Below, one piece after another: positions 35,266 through 44,329 of a stretch of DNA of 64,000 bases. Source of the stretch: Pseudomonas sp. GD04091 (lineage in GTDB: Bacteria; Pseudomonadota; Gammaproteobacteria; Pseudomonadales; Pseudomonadaceae). Position 1 is the stretch's first letter. Every line of letters starts with the position of its first letter. Under the pieces are notes generated by a model. It was given only the letters and a program-made list of their open reading frames with translations, was not told where the DNA came from and searched no databases. Location: NCBI RefSeq assembly GCF_029836165.1, contig NZ_JAOEBG010000001.1, positions 248,001 through 312,000 on the forward strand. Reading direction: 5' to 3'. A program made the translations under genes and the position numbers.

Positions 35266-36621
35266 ATGTCCCTCAGCCATAGCGTGCGCAGCTACCTCCA
35301 GGGCGCCGACAAACGCGCCGAGCGCGACTACATGCCGGAGCTGGCCGGCGCCACCCTGCAGGATTCACCCAGCCTGCCACGCCTCACTGTCTGGCTGGCG
35401 GCGATCCTGCTGTTGGTGGCGCTGGCCTGGGCCAACTTCGCGGTCCTCGACGAAGTGACCGTCGGCGAGGGCAAGGCCATCCCGTCGAGCAAGGTGCAGG
35501 TGGTGCAGAACCTCGAAGGTGGCATCGTCACCGAGATCTTCGTGCGCGAAGGCCAGATGGTCGACAAGGGCGCCACCCTGCTGCGTCTGGACGACACCCG
35601 CTTCAAATCGAACAAGGGCGAAAGCGAGGCCGACCGCTATGCCCTGACCGCCCAGGTCGAACGCCTGTCAGCCGAGTCCGAAGGCCGCCCTTTCGTGTTG
35701 TCGCAGGAAGTGCGCGCCAAGGCACCGCAGGTCGCCGAGGATGAAGCCGCGCTGTTCGACTCGCGCCAGCGCCGCCTGGCCAGCGAGAAACAGACGCTCA
35801 ATGAACAGCTGCGGCAGAAGACCCAGGAGCTGGCCGAGTTCCGCTCCAAGGTCGAGCAGTACCGCTCGGCGGTGGGCCTGCTGCAGCAGGAACTGGACAT
35901 GTCGTCGCCGTTGGTGAGCAAGGGCGCCATCTCGCCGGTGGAGATCCTGCGCCTCAAGCAGCGCAGCGTCGAAGCCCGCGGCCAGCTCAACGCCACCAAC
36001 CTGGCCATCCCTCGTGCCGAGGCGGCGATCGCCGAAATCAGGAGCAAGATCCAGGAGTCCGACGCCAGCTTCCGCTCCGACGCCGCCAAGGAACTCAACG
36101 ACAAGCGCACGGAGCTGTCGAAGATCACCGCCACCAGCATCGCCATCGATGACCGGGTCAACCGCACCACCGTGGTGTCGCCAGTGCGCGGCATCGTCAA
36201 GCTGCTCAAGGTCAATACGATCGGCGGCGTGGTGCAGCCCGGCAGCGACCTGGTGGAGATCGTGCCGATCGAGGACAACCTGCTGATCGAGGCCAAGGTG
36301 CGGCCACAGGATGTGGCGTTCCTGCACCCGGGGCAGACGGCGATGGTCAAGTTCAGTGCCTATGACTACACCATCTATGGCGGGCTCAAGGCCAAGCTGG
36401 AGCTGATCGGCGCGGATACCGTCACCGATGACAAGGGCAATGCGTTCTACCTGATCCAGGTACGCACGGACAAGAACCACCTGGGCGGGGACACCAAGCC
36501 GCTGCTGATCATTCCGGGGATGGTGGCCACGGTGGACATCATCACCGGGCAGAAGAGCGTGCTGGATTATCTGTTGAAGCCCGTGATGAAGGCACGGACG
36601 GAAGCGTTGCGGGAAAGGTGA
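35266..36621 (+). CDS. HlyD-family type I secretion periplasmic adaptor (LapC/MapC-like)
   Basis: The 451-residue membrane fusion protein has one N-terminal membrane segment (about 43-62, LTVWLAAILLLVALAWANFA) and the lipoyl-like strand VVQNLEGGIVTEIFVREGQM. A coiled-coil hairpin follows (about 110-300, with FDSRQRRLASEKQTLNEQLR). The beta-barrel end contains VVSPVRGIVKLLKVNTIGGV and PGMVATVDIITGQKSVLDYL, the usual HlyD tail. GGAGG precedes the ATG. It bridges the ABC protein and the TolC-like channel. Confidence 0.9.
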   Translation: MSLSHSVRSYLQGADKRAERDYMPELAGATLQDSPSLPRLTVWLAAILLLVALAWANFAVLDEVTVGEGKAIPSSKVQVVQNLEGGIVTEIFVREGQMVDKGATLLRLDDTRFKSNKGESEADRYALTAQVERLSAESEGRPFVLSQEVRAKAPQVAEDEAALFDSRQRRLASEKQTLNEQLRQKTQELAEFRSKVEQYRSAVGLLQQELDMSSPLVSKGAISPVEILRLKQRSVEARGQLNATNLAIPRAEAAIAEIRSKIQESDASFRSDAAKELNDKRTELSKITATSIAIDDRVNRTTVVSPVRGIVKLLKVNTIGGVVQPGSDLVEIVPIEDNLLIEAKVRPQDVAFLHPGQTAMVKFSAYDYTIYGGLKAKLELIGADTVTDDKGNAFYLIQVRTDKNHLGGDTKPLLIIPGMVATVDIITGQKSVLDYLLKPVMKARTEALRER

Positions 36622-36707
36622 GTGGGCTGTAGCGGCCTCTTCGCGGGGCATGAGCCAGTCGTGTGAACATTTACGCCGCGATCAGGGCGGCGCAAGCTGG
36701 CGCCAAC

Positions 36708-37307
36708 TCAACCCTGCCCATGATTGCGCTGGAACGTCTCGGCCCCCATGGCCTCGATCTGCCCCTCGATCAACGCCTCGAACGGACGCAACAGGGCATC
36801 GAACCCTGCCGGCGCCTCCAGCACGTTCAATGCCTGCACCACCGCCTCGAGCGTCGACAAGGCCCCGGGCTCCGGTGCCTTGCGCAACCGATAGCGCGAT
36901 GGCTGAACGTCTGCGAGCGTCACCCGTGGCAACGCCTCCAGCAGCGGGTTCAGGTACAGCAGCTTGCGCGCCTTGCGCCAGGTGCCGTCCGGCACGATCA
37001 ACATCAGCGGCAGGTCGTGGCCTTGTCCGTAGCTTTCCAGGACCTCGGCTTCGTCACCGGGGAACAGCAGCGCAGGCCGGTAGCCCGGCGTGGCAAGCAG
37101 ATCATCCAGGTCGTCGAATACCTCGCCGATGCGCAGCTCTGCGTTGACCAGCCCCAGGGCCGCCAGACGCGCGGTGTTCAGGGCGTGGGCAGTCTCACTG
37201 GGGTGTTGCAGGACGACCACGCGGGTACGACTGTCGATTTGCGGGATCAGTGGGCAGAGGCAATGGGCGAGCGGACGCTGGCAGCGCTCGCAGCGGGGTC
37301 TGGGCAT
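36708..37307 (-). CDS. DTW-domain tRNA-uridine aminocarboxypropyltransferase (TapT-like)
   Basis: The 199-residue protein begins with a Cys cluster (RCERCQRPLAHCLCP) and has LQHPSETAHALNTARLAALG for the SAM site. The DTW motif appears as PDGTWRKARKL, with DGTW in place of DxTW, followed by RYRLRKAPEPGALSTLEAVV. E. coli TapT/YfiP makes acp3U47 in tRNA with S-adenosylmethionine. AGGAG precedes the ATG at 37307; longer frames upstream run into a repeat. It lies between the secretion operon and the chemoreceptor. Confidence 0.87.
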   Translation of the reverse strand: MPRPRCERCQRPLAHCLCPLIPQIDSRTRVVVLQHPSETAHALNTARLAALGLVNAELRIGEVFDDLDDLLATPGYRPALLFPGDEAEVLESYGQGHDLPLMLIVPDGTWRKARKLLYLNPLLEALPRVTLADVQPSRYRLRKAPEPGALSTLEAVVQALNVLEAPAGFDALLRPFEALIEGQIEAMGAETFQRNHGQG

Positions 37308-37377
37308 GGGGGGCTCCTTGGGGCGGATAGTTTGCCACAAGGGACGTGGCGAGGCTGCAAGCCTGGCTTGCCGTGCA

Positions 37378-37480
37378 GCCCATCGCCGGCAAGCCGGCTC
37401 CCCCAGGTACAGCAACTGTGACCCCTGTGGGAGCAGCGGCGCGCCGATGCGACTTGCCCGCGAACACCGGCGCAGCGGTG
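37378..37480. repeat. Degenerate REP sequences upstream of the DTW gene
   Basis: CATCGCCGGCAAGCCGGCTC near 37381 and CCTGTGGGAGCAGCGGCGCG near 37425 are REP-like copies in opposite orientation, partly decayed. The surrounding 239-base gap shows no gene. Confidence 0.6.
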
Positions 37481-37546
37481 CCCTCCAGCGCACCGCTTGC
37501 TTCGTGGGTGAACCCGCGCCCACCGTGATGCGTGCCGGGGAAGCCC

Positions 37547-39112
37547 TCAGCGGTTGAACCGCTCCGCCAGGCTGTGCAGGTACTCCGCCATCCGCTCCAG
37601 GTCCTGGCTGATCTCGGCCCCCTGCTTGGCCTGGCCCGCGCTCTCATCGCACAGGTGGGCGATCCGCACGATCTGCTGATTGATGTCCTCGGCCACATGG
37701 CTCTGCTGCTCGGAGGCCGTGGCCATCTGCTGGCTCATCCCGGTGATGCGGCTGACCGCCTGGGCGATGCCGGACAACGCCGCCTGTACCGCCTCGACGC
37801 TGTGCACGCTATCGCTGGAGATCTGCTGCCCACGGCTGGCGCTGGCCACCGCGCGGTCGGCCCCGCTGCGCAAGGTAGAAATGATGTGGTGGATCTCTTC
37901 GGTCGAGGCACGGGTCCGCTGCGCCAGGGAACGCACCTCGTCCGCCACCACGGCGAAGCCCCTGCCCTGCTCGCCGGCCCGCGCCGCCTCGATGGCCGCA
38001 TTGAGCGCCAGCAGGTTGGTCTGCTCGGCGATCGAGGTGATCACATCCACCACGCTGCCGATCGACTGGGTCTGCTCGGCCAGGGCGTTGACCGCCTGGC
38101 CGATGTCGCTCACCGCCTCGCTCATGCTGCCCATGGCCTGCAGGCTCTGCTGCGCCAGCTCGCTGCCCTGCTGGGCCAGCTGGTCGGCATCGCTGGCGGC
38201 ATGGGCCGTGCTCTGCACGTTGTGGGTGACCTGCTGGATGGTCGCCGCCATCTGCGCGATGGCGGTGGCCGACTGGTCGGTCTCGCTGCGTTGACGGTCG
38301 AGCATCTGGGCCTGGGCGTCGGACAGGCCGGCGGATTGCGCGGCCCGCGACTTGACCCCGATACCGGCGTCGACCAGGCGGGTCAGTGCCGTCTGCAGGC
38401 GCGCTTCCTCGCTGAGGATGGCCAGGTCGAGCTGGCCTTGCAGGCCGGGGTTGTCACTGTAGGTCAGCGCCACCAGCGGGCTGGTGAAGGCTTTGGGGTG
38501 CTCTTCGAGCGTGTGGCGGATCGACTGGTTCTGCCGGTGCTCGACCACATACCAGGCCGCCAGCAGGCTGGCCATCAGCACGCCCAGCGCGGCATACGGC
38601 GGCAGCCAGAGATAGGCGGCGGCAGACAGCAGCCCCGCCGCGATCAGCGGCCAGCCATGGCCGATGCCATGCCCGACGCGCGCGGCCAGCGGTACCGGCG
38701 AGCGCCCGGCGCGCAGGCGCGCATACAGTTTCTCGGCCCGACGGATCTGGTCGCGGCTCGGCACCGAGCGCACCGACTCGTAGCCGCTGATCCGACCGTT
38801 TTCGTACACCGCCGTGACATAGGCGCTGACCCAGTAGAAATCCCCGTTCTTGGCGCGGTTCTTGACCACCCCCATCCAGGGCTTGCCTTGCTTGATGGTG
38901 TCCCACATGTGGCCGAACACCGCCGGGGGCATGTCGGGATGGCGCACCAGGTTGTGCGGCTGGCCGACCAGCTCTTCGTAGGTGAAGCCACTGATGGCCA
39001 CGAACGCGTCGTTGCAATAGGTGATGCGGCTGTTCAGGTCGGTGGTGGAGATCAGCCGCTGGTCCTGGGGAAAGGTTCTTTCATGCTCAGTGACGGGCAA
39101 ATTCATGCGCAT
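37547..39112 (-). CDS. PAS-containing methyl-accepting chemotaxis protein, Aer-like
   Basis: The 521-residue receptor has an N-terminal PAS domain (about 8-115) with [20 protein letters not shown] and [20 protein letters not shown], matching Aer proteins that bind FAD. Two hydrophobic segments (about 155-200) are followed by a cytoplasmic signalling domain with the hairpin tip [20 protein letters not shown] and [18 protein letters not shown]. There is no periplasmic sensor domain. The expected role is aerotaxis/energy taxis. P. putida has several Aer paralogues; which one this is cannot be fixed here. The start [15 protein letters not shown] matches remembered Aer starts. Confidence 0.9.
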   Translation of the reverse strand: MRMNLPVTEHERTFPQDQRLISTTDLNSRITYCNDAFVAISGFTYEELVGQPHNLVRHPDMPPAVFGHMWDTIKQGKPWMGVVKNRAKNGDFYWVSAYVTAVYENGRISGYESVRSVPSRDQIRRAEKLYARLRAGRSPVPLAARVGHGIGHGWPLIAAGLLSAAAYLWLPPYAALGVLMASLLAAWYVVEHRQNQSIRHTLEEHPKAFTSPLVALTYSDNPGLQGQLDLAILSEEARLQTALTRLVDAGIGVKSRAAQSAGLSDAQAQMLDRQRSETDQSATAIAQMAATIQQVTHNVQSTAHAASDADQLAQQGSELAQQSLQAMGSMSEAVSDIGQAVNALAEQTQSIGSVVDVITSIAEQTNLLALNAAIEAARAGEQGRGFAVVADEVRSLAQRTRASTEEIHHIISTLRSGADRAVASASRGQQISSDSVHSVEAVQAALSGIAQAVSRITGMSQQMATASEQQSHVAEDINQQIVRIAHLCDESAGQAKQGAEISQDLERMAEYLHSLAERFNR

Positions 39113-39253
39113 CGTTCGCGGTCCCTTGCTTATCCAGATGAGTGGGGAAATTCATCAGAGCAAGTAGATATTTAGCAGATGGCCAGCACGCCATCGGTCA
39201 AGTTTTGTAGGAAATGGTCTGAAGCTGACGGAATGCGCTGAAGGATGTAGGAA

Positions 39254-40147
39254 TCAACCTACGTTGAGCTGGCTCTTGAGCAGGTCGCGGAACGTCTGGA
39301 TCAAGGGTTCACGGCTGCGGCCACGACGGATGATCAGGGAAAACGGCGCCTGGTAGCCAAAGGTCGCGGGCGACAGAACCCGCAGGTCGCCCTTGTCGAC
39401 CCAGGCTTGAGCGTAATGCTCAGGCAGGTAGCCAATATAGGCGCCAGAGAGAATCAGAATCAGCTGCGCCTCCATGCTCTCCACCGTCGCGGCACTGTGC
39501 TTGAAGCCGTGCCGGGCCAGCTCCGCCTGGCTCCAGTAGCCACGCCCGACCATGCGCTGCTGGGTGACCACCGGTTCCGGGATGCGCCGCTCGGCGAACA
39601 GCGGGTGACGGTTGCTGCAGTAGAGCCAGTGCTGCTCGCGATACAGCGGCTGGTACACCAGCCCGCTCATGCGCGAGGAAAACGCGCCAATCGCCAGGTC
39701 CAGGCGGTTGTCCTGCACGCCCAGCTGCAGCTCGTAGGGGCTGGACACCGAGAGGTGCAGGTGCACGGCCGGGTGTTCCTGGCTGTAGGCGCCAATCGCC
39801 TCGGCCAGTGGCAAGGCGCGGTCACCGACGGTGGAGTCGATCACGCCCAGGTTGAGGGTGCCGCGCAGTTCGCCCTTGAGCGCCGCCGCGTATTGCTCGA
39901 AACCGTCCAGTTCGCCAAGCAGGCGCAACGTCTCCTGATGGAACAGCTCCCCCTTGCTGGTCAGGCTGAAGCCGCCGCGGCCGCGATGGCACAACACGAT
40001 CCCCAGCGCCCCTTCCAGCTGGCTCATGTAGGTGCTGATGGCCGAGGTGGACAGGTTGAGGTCGCGCTGGGCATTGGCGAAGCCTTGGTGACGCACCACG
40101 CTGGCGAAGATGCGCAGTAGTTTCAGGTCAGGCAGCGATGAGGCCAT
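39254..40147 (-). CDS. LysR-family regulator next to guanidinobutyrase-like gene (GbuR-like)
   Basis: The 297-residue regulator has a helix-turn-helix at about residues 5-65 (LLRIFASVVRHQGFANAQRD, LNLSTSAISTYMSQLEGALG) and a periplasmic-binding-like effector domain. It is divergent from the ureohydrolase gene, the arrangement of gbuR-gbuA in P. aeruginosa as I recall it. It should respond to a guanidino acid. A TTCAG-N6-CTGAA motif (40206-40221) in the 225-base divergent region is a candidate binding site. The start codon has only a weak ribosome site. Confidence 0.85.
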   Translation of the reverse strand: MASSLPDLKLLRIFASVVRHQGFANAQRDLNLSTSAISTYMSQLEGALGIVLCHRGRGGFSLTSKGELFHQETLRLLGELDGFEQYAAALKGELRGTLNLGVIDSTVGDRALPLAEAIGAYSQEHPAVHLHLSVSSPYELQLGVQDNRLDLAIGAFSSRMSGLVYQPLYREQHWLYCSNRHPLFAERRIPEPVVTQQRMVGRGYWSQAELARHGFKHSAATVESMEAQLILILSGAYIGYLPEHYAQAWVDKGDLRVLSPATFGYQAPFSLIIRRGRSREPLIQTFRDLLKSQLNVG

Positions 40148-40205
40148 GGGGCGGGGTTCCGCAGGCTGGAAATCGCCAGAGTCTAACCTGCCTTCACCTC
40201 GATAG

Positions 40206-40221
40206 TTCAGAATTTCCTGAA
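40206..40221. promoter_or_regulatory. Candidate LysR binding site in divergent region
   Basis: TTCAG (40206-40210) and CTGAA (40217-40221) form a dyad with a six-base spacer, between the LysR start and the ureohydrolase gene. It fits the loose T-N11-A LysR pattern. Confidence 0.4.
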
Positions 40222-40372
40222 GTAAGTATTTGTCGGTAGCGATTCTTCCAGGGCACTACCTTGCGCAGACTTGGCCGAAATGTCCCTGCCCGCCGACAAG
40301 ACCAGACGAACGAGGCGCGCGGCGGCACAGGTTCGAACAAACAGAACAATCGACCGACTGATGAGGCCCACC

Positions 40373-41323
40373 GTGGACAAGATTCTCCACCAACCACTGG
40401 GCGGCAACGAAATGCCGCGTTTCGGCGGCATCGCCACCATGCTCCGCCTTCCCCACCTGCAAAGCGCCGAAGGCCTGGACGCCGCCTTCATCGGCGTGCC
40501 GCTGGACATCGGCACCTCGCTGCGCTCCGGCACCCGTTTCGGCCCACGGCAGATCCGCGCCGAATCGGTGATGATCCGCCCCTACAACATGGCCACCGGC
40601 GCCGCCCCGTTCGACTCGCTGTCGGTGGCCGACATCGGTGACGTGGCGATCAACACCTTCAACCTGCTGGACGCCGTGCGCATCATCGAAGAGGCCTACG
40701 ACGAGATCGTCGAGCACAATGTCATCCCGCTGACCCTCGGTGGCGACCACACCATCACCCTGCCGATCCTGCGTGCTCTGCACAAGAAGCACGGCAAGAT
40801 CGGCCTGGTGCACATCGATGCCCACGCCGACGTCAACGACCACATGTTCGGCGAGAAGATCGCCCACGGCACCACCTTCCGCCGCGCCGTGGAAGAGGGC
40901 CTGCTCGATTGCGACCGCGTGGTACAGATCGGCCTGCGCGCCCAGGGCTACACCGCCGACGACTTCAACTGGAGCCGCCGCCAGGGCTTTCGCGTGGTGC
41001 AGGCCGAAGAGTGCTGGCACAAATCGCTGGAGCCATTGATGGCCGAGGTACGCGAGAAGGTCGGCGGCGGCCCGGTGTACCTGTCGTTCGACATCGACGG
41101 CATCGACCCGGCCTGGGCGCCTGGCACCGGCACCCCGGAAATCGGTGGCTTGACCACCATCCAGGCGATGGAGATCATTCGCGGTTGCCACGGCCTGGAG
41201 CTGATCGGCTGCGACCTGGTCGAAGTTTCTCCCCCCTACGACACCACCGGCAACACCTCGCTGCTGGGCGCCAACCTGCTGTTCGAAATGCTCTGCGTGC
41301 TGCCGGGCGTGGTGCGTCGCTAG
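40373..41323 (+). CDS. gbuA: Ureohydrolase, guanidinobutyrase-like (agmatinase family)
   Basis: The 316-residue enzyme has all the manganese motifs of the family: GGDHTITLP, the DAHADVNDH ligand loop and SFDIDGIDP. Almost every segment I recall of P. aeruginosa GbuA is present, e.g. HQPLGGNEMPRFGGIATM and HGTTFRRAVEEGLLDCDRVV. It should hydrolyse 4-guanidinobutyrate to 4-aminobutyrate and urea; it is often labelled agmatinase SpeB. I chose the GTG at 40373, where GbuA homology begins and AGG lies a few bases upstream; an ATG at 40361 is possible. The following symporter is probably the uptake partner. Confidence 0.82.
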   Translation: MDKILHQPLGGNEMPRFGGIATMLRLPHLQSAEGLDAAFIGVPLDIGTSLRSGTRFGPRQIRAESVMIRPYNMATGAAPFDSLSVADIGDVAINTFNLLDAVRIIEEAYDEIVEHNVIPLTLGGDHTITLPILRALHKKHGKIGLVHIDAHADVNDHMFGEKIAHGTTFRRAVEEGLLDCDRVVQIGLRAQGYTADDFNWSRRQGFRVVQAEECWHKSLEPLMAEVREKVGGGPVYLSFDIDGIDPAWAPGTGTPEIGGLTTIQAMEIIRGCHGLELIGCDLVEVSPPYDTTGNTSLLGANLLFEMLCVLPGVVRR

Positions 41324-41342
41324 CCGTCAAGCAACGCCCATT

Positions 41343-41458
41343 TGTAGGAGCGGCCTTGCGTCGCGAAAGGGCTGCGAAGCAGCCCCGGCGTCTTATGTGA
41401 AAACGCCGAAACCCGGGGGCGCTGCGCCCCCCTTTCGCGACGCAAGGCCGCTCCTACA
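41343..41458. repeat. Paired REP element between ureohydrolase and symporter genes
   Basis: TGTAGGAGCGGCCTTGCGTC begins the left arm at 41343, with its exact complement in the right arm ending near 41457. Inner GCTGCGAAGCAGC and GGGGGCGCTGCGCCCCC hairpins lie between. It fills most of the 284-base gap. Confidence 0.85.
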
Positions 41459-41607
41459 GGGCGTTGCGCTGCAAGCGATTGCTTGACCCCGGCAGGAGCC
41501 ATTCGGGAGGGCCATAGAGGCCCGCCAACACAAGACAGAACCGCCGGGCGCCGCACAGCGTCCGGACGGCCGATCTCGCCATAATAAAGATAATCGGGAG
41601 ACCCCCA

Positions 41608-42987
41608 ATGGCCTTGGACATCATCGTTGTACTGATCTATGCCGCTGGCATGCTCGGGCTTGGCTGGTACGGCATGCGGCGCGCGAAGACCCACGAAGAC
41701 TACCTGGTGGCCGGGCGCAACCTCGGCCCGACCCTGTACATGGGCACCATGGCCACCACCGTGCTTGGCGGTGCCTCCACCGTCGGTACCGTGCGCCTGG
41801 GCTACGTCCATGGCATCTCTGGCTTCTGGCTGTGCGCCGCGCTGGGCCTGGGCATCATCGCGCTGAACCTGTTCCTCGCCAAGCCGCTGCTGCGCCTGAA
41901 GATCTTCACCGTCACCCAGGTGCTGGAACGCCGCTACAACCCGATGGCACGCCAGGCCAGCGCAGCGATCATGCTCGCCTACGCCCTGATGATCGCGGTG
42001 ACCTCGACCCTGGCCATGGGCACCGTGCTGCAGGTGCTGCTCGACGTGCCGTTCTGGATGGCCCTGCTGTTCGGCGGCGGCGTGGTGGTGGTGTACTCGA
42101 CCATCGGCGGCATGTGGTCGCTGACCCTGACCGACATCGTCCAGTTCGTCATCAAGACCGTGGGCCTGATGTTCATCCTGTTGCCGGTGTGCCTGTACAA
42201 CGCCGGCGGCTGGGACGCCCTGGTGACCAAGCTGCCGGCGGCCAGCTTCAGCTGGACCACCATCGGCTGGGACACCATCATCACCTACTTCCTGATCTAC
42301 TTCTTCGGCATCCTGATCGGCCAGGACATCTGGCAGCGGGTGTTCACCGCCCGCGACGAGAAGGTCTGCCAGCGCGCCGGCACCACCGCCGGCATCTACT
42401 GTGTACTGTACGGTCTGGCCTGCGCCCTGATCGGCATGGCCGCCCATGTGCTGATGCCCGACCTGGCGAACCCGAACAATGCCTTCGCCGAAATGATCAA
42501 GGGCCAGTTGCCCGAAGGTGTTCGTGGCCTGCTGATGGCCGCCGCCCTGGCCGCGATGATGTCCACCGCCAGCGCCGGCCTGCTGGCGGCCTCGACCACC
42601 CTGACCGAGGACCTGCTGCCCAAGCTGCGTGGCGGCAAGCAGTCGAGCCTGGGCATCAACCGTCTGTTCACCCTGCTCACCGGCCTGGTGGTGCTGGGCA
42701 TCGCCCTGGCGGTGAACGATGTGATCAGCGCCCTGACCTTGGCCTACAACCTGCTGGTGGGCGGCATGCTGATCCCGCTGATGGGTGCGATCTTCTGGAA
42801 ACGCGCGACCACCGCCGGTGCCATCGCCAGCATGTCGCTGGGCTTCGCCACCGCGCTGTTCTTCATGTTCAAGGATGGCCTGGATGCCAACTCGCCGATC
42901 TACTACAGCCTGGCGATCGGCCTGGTGAGCTTCGTGCTGGTCAGCCTGGCTTCGCGCAAGCCGGTCGCCACCGTGAACCTGGCCTGA
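41608..42987 (+). CDS. Sodium:solute symporter (SSS family), likely for guanidino compounds
   Basis: The 459-residue membrane protein has about 13 hydrophobic segments and SSS motifs: KTHEDYLVAGRNLGPTLYMG at the start, TSTLAMGTVLQVLLD, VVVVYSTIGGMWSLTLTDIV and AALAAMMSTASAGLLAASTT, the Na+-site helix. It is shorter than PutP, like other uptake genes of this group. Its place after the guanidinobutyrase gene suggests uptake of 4-guanidinobutyrate or a related compound (inferred). A strong terminator follows. Confidence 0.87.
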   Translation: MALDIIVVLIYAAGMLGLGWYGMRRAKTHEDYLVAGRNLGPTLYMGTMATTVLGGASTVGTVRLGYVHGISGFWLCAALGLGIIALNLFLAKPLLRLKIFTVTQVLERRYNPMARQASAAIMLAYALMIAVTSTLAMGTVLQVLLDVPFWMALLFGGGVVVVYSTIGGMWSLTLTDIVQFVIKTVGLMFILLPVCLYNAGGWDALVTKLPAASFSWTTIGWDTIITYFLIYFFGILIGQDIWQRVFTARDEKVCQRAGTTAGIYCVLYGLACALIGMAAHVLMPDLANPNNAFAEMIKGQLPEGVRGLLMAAALAAMMSTASAGLLAASTTLTEDLLPKLRGGKQSSLGINRLFTLLTGLVVLGIALAVNDVISALTLAYNLLVGGMLIPLMGAIFWKRATTAGAIASMSLGFATALFFMFKDGLDANSPIYYSLAIGLVSFVLVSLASRKPVATVNLA

Positions 42988-43030
42988 AGACGAAGAGGCC
43001 GGCACAGGCAAAGATCAACACCAGAAACGC

Positions 43031-43067
43031 AAAAGGCCGCCGCATCGAGGAGATGCGGCGGCCTTTT
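43031..43067. terminator. Bidirectional terminator after symporter gene
   Basis: AAAAGGCCGCCGCATC pairs with GATGCGGCGGCCTTTT around a five-base loop. T runs on both strands let it end the symporter transcript and the converging small ORF. Confidence 0.88.
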
Positions 43068-43076
43068 GCCTGGTTG

Positions 43077-43205
43077 TCAGCGCCGACGCGGCTGGCGCTT
43101 GCGCTGTTCTTCGTCGGTAGGGATCGGCACCGGCTGTAGGGGTGGCGGGAGCAAGCCCAAGGCGACGGCGAGGTCGTGGAGCCAGTTATACATGCGTTCG
43201 TTCAT
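43077..43205 (-). CDS. PA1414-family small protein / possible SicX-like RNA locus
   Basis: The 42-codon frame begins MNERMYNWLHDLAVALGLLP, continues with PPLQPVPIP and ends in a basic QRKRQPRRR. AGGGGGC precedes the ATG at 43205. The PPLQPVP core matches my memory of the PA1414 family, and in P. aeruginosa that gene also lies near the gbu cluster. There the locus encodes the anaerobically induced sRNA SicX, so the transcript itself may be the active product. An Anr-box-like sequence lies 115 bases upstream. Confidence 0.65.
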   Translation of the reverse strand: MNERMYNWLHDLAVALGLLPPPLQPVPIPTDEEQRKRQPRRR

Positions 43206-43319
43206 ATTGCCCCCTTGACGGGTCAGCCTCACGGTCAATCAATCCTGCGATGCGTCATACAGATCATAGTCCGATGTCCTGTATTGCGCATGCCTCTGCC
43301 TTTACAGATAAGGGCGATT

Positions 43320-43333
43320 TTGACCCGGATCAA
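43320..43333 (-). promoter_or_regulatory. Anr/Dnr-box-like site upstream of small ORF
   Basis: On the minus strand the sequence reads TTGATCCGGGTCAA, nine of ten consensus bases of TTGAT-N4-ATCAA. It overlaps the stop codon of the upstream LysR gene and lies ahead of the small ORF. A TATGAT at 43261-43266 could be the -10 element, but that spacing is not the classical -41.5 one. Confidence 0.5.
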
Positions 43334-44223
43334 GCCGAAGCGGCAGCTTCCGACGGCCGGTTAATCGTTTCGCTTTGTTGCAGGTCGATCCATGCCTGCA
43401 AGTTCGCTCCGCATTTGCCCTGTCGCCACATCAGCCAGGTAGTAGCCCGGTCGAACGGCGCCTGCAACCGATGTACCCTCACCCGATCGCGCCCAGGCAG
43501 GCTATCGAGCATCGATTGCGCCATCATCGCCACGCCGGCACCCGCGATGACGCAGGCCAGCATGCTCTGGTACGACTCGATCTCCATCACCCGCACCATC
43601 GGTGTGTGGACATGGGCGTACCAGGCCTCCAGGCGCATGCGATACGAACAGCCCTGGCGGAAGGTGAACACCGCCTTGCCGGCCACATCCCTGGCACTCT
43701 GCACGGTTGGGTGCTCGAGACTGGTGATCAGCACCAGTTCCTCTTCGCACAACGGCACGCCGTCCAGCCCGGCCAGGCTCAAGGGTCCGTCCACCAGCGC
43801 CGCGTCCAGCCGGTGGCTGAGCAACCCTTCCAGCAGGTCGCCGCTAGGCGCCGCCTGCACCTGCAGGTTCACCGCCGGGTAGGCCTGGTGGTAGCGCGCC
43901 AGCAAGACCGGCAAATGAGTGGCCGCCGTGCTGTACATGGTGCCCAGCACGAAATCGCCAGCCGGCTGCCCACCCTGCACCGCAGCCAGCGCTTCGTCAT
44001 GCAAGGCCGACAGGCGATTGGCGTAATCCAGCAGGACCTTGCCGGCCGGGGACAGCTGCAAGCGCTGGCGCTCGCGCAGGAACAACTCCACACCCAGCTG
44101 CTCTTCAAGCTGGCGCAGACGTGTCGACAGGTTCGAGGGTACCCGGTGCAGGCGCTCGGCGGCGCGGGTCACCGAGCCTTCCTCGGCCACGGCCTGGAAG
44201 ATACGCAGTTGGCTGAACTCCAC
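43330..44223 (-). CDS. LysR-family regulator, PtrR-like
   Basis: The 297-residue protein starts EFSQLRIFQAVAEEGSVTRA and has AAERLHRVPSNLSTRLRQLE for the recognition helix. The HRVPSNLSTR segment matches remembered E. coli PtrR/YneJ. The effector domain covers about 90-290. The start is taken as the GTG at 44223, because TTTTGGAG is six bases upstream; an in-frame TTG four codons earlier overlaps that site. It is divergent from an MFS gene over 106 bases that hold TTCAA-N5-TTGAA (44260-44274), so it probably controls that gene. Confidence 0.83.
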   Translation of the reverse strand: MEFSQLRIFQAVAEEGSVTRAAERLHRVPSNLSTRLRQLEEQLGVELFLRERQRLQLSPAGKVLLDYANRLSALHDEALAAVQGGQPAGDFVLGTMYSTAATHLPVLLARYHQAYPAVNLQVQAAPSGDLLEGLLSHRLDAALVDGPLSLAGLDGVPLCEEELVLITSLEHPTVQSARDVAGKAVFTFRQGCSYRMRLEAWYAHVHTPMVRVMEIESYQSMLACVIAGAGVAMMAQSMLDSLPGRDRVRVHRLQAPFDRATTWLMWRQGKCGANLQAWIDLQQSETINRPSEAAASA

Positions 44224-44259
44224 GACATTCTCCAAAACAGAACAACTTGATCATCATTA

Positions 44260-44274
44260 TTCAATTTTTTTGAA
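44260..44274. promoter_or_regulatory. Candidate LysR site in LysR-MFS divergent region
   Basis: TTCAATTTTTTTGAA is a perfect 5-bp dyad with a five-base T spacer inside an AT-rich stretch midway between the divergent starts. Confidence 0.45.
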
Positions 44275-44329
44275 AGTCAATCCGCCCTACCCTGCCAGTC
44301 ATCGCATCCCTTCGTGCAGGAGACTTTCC

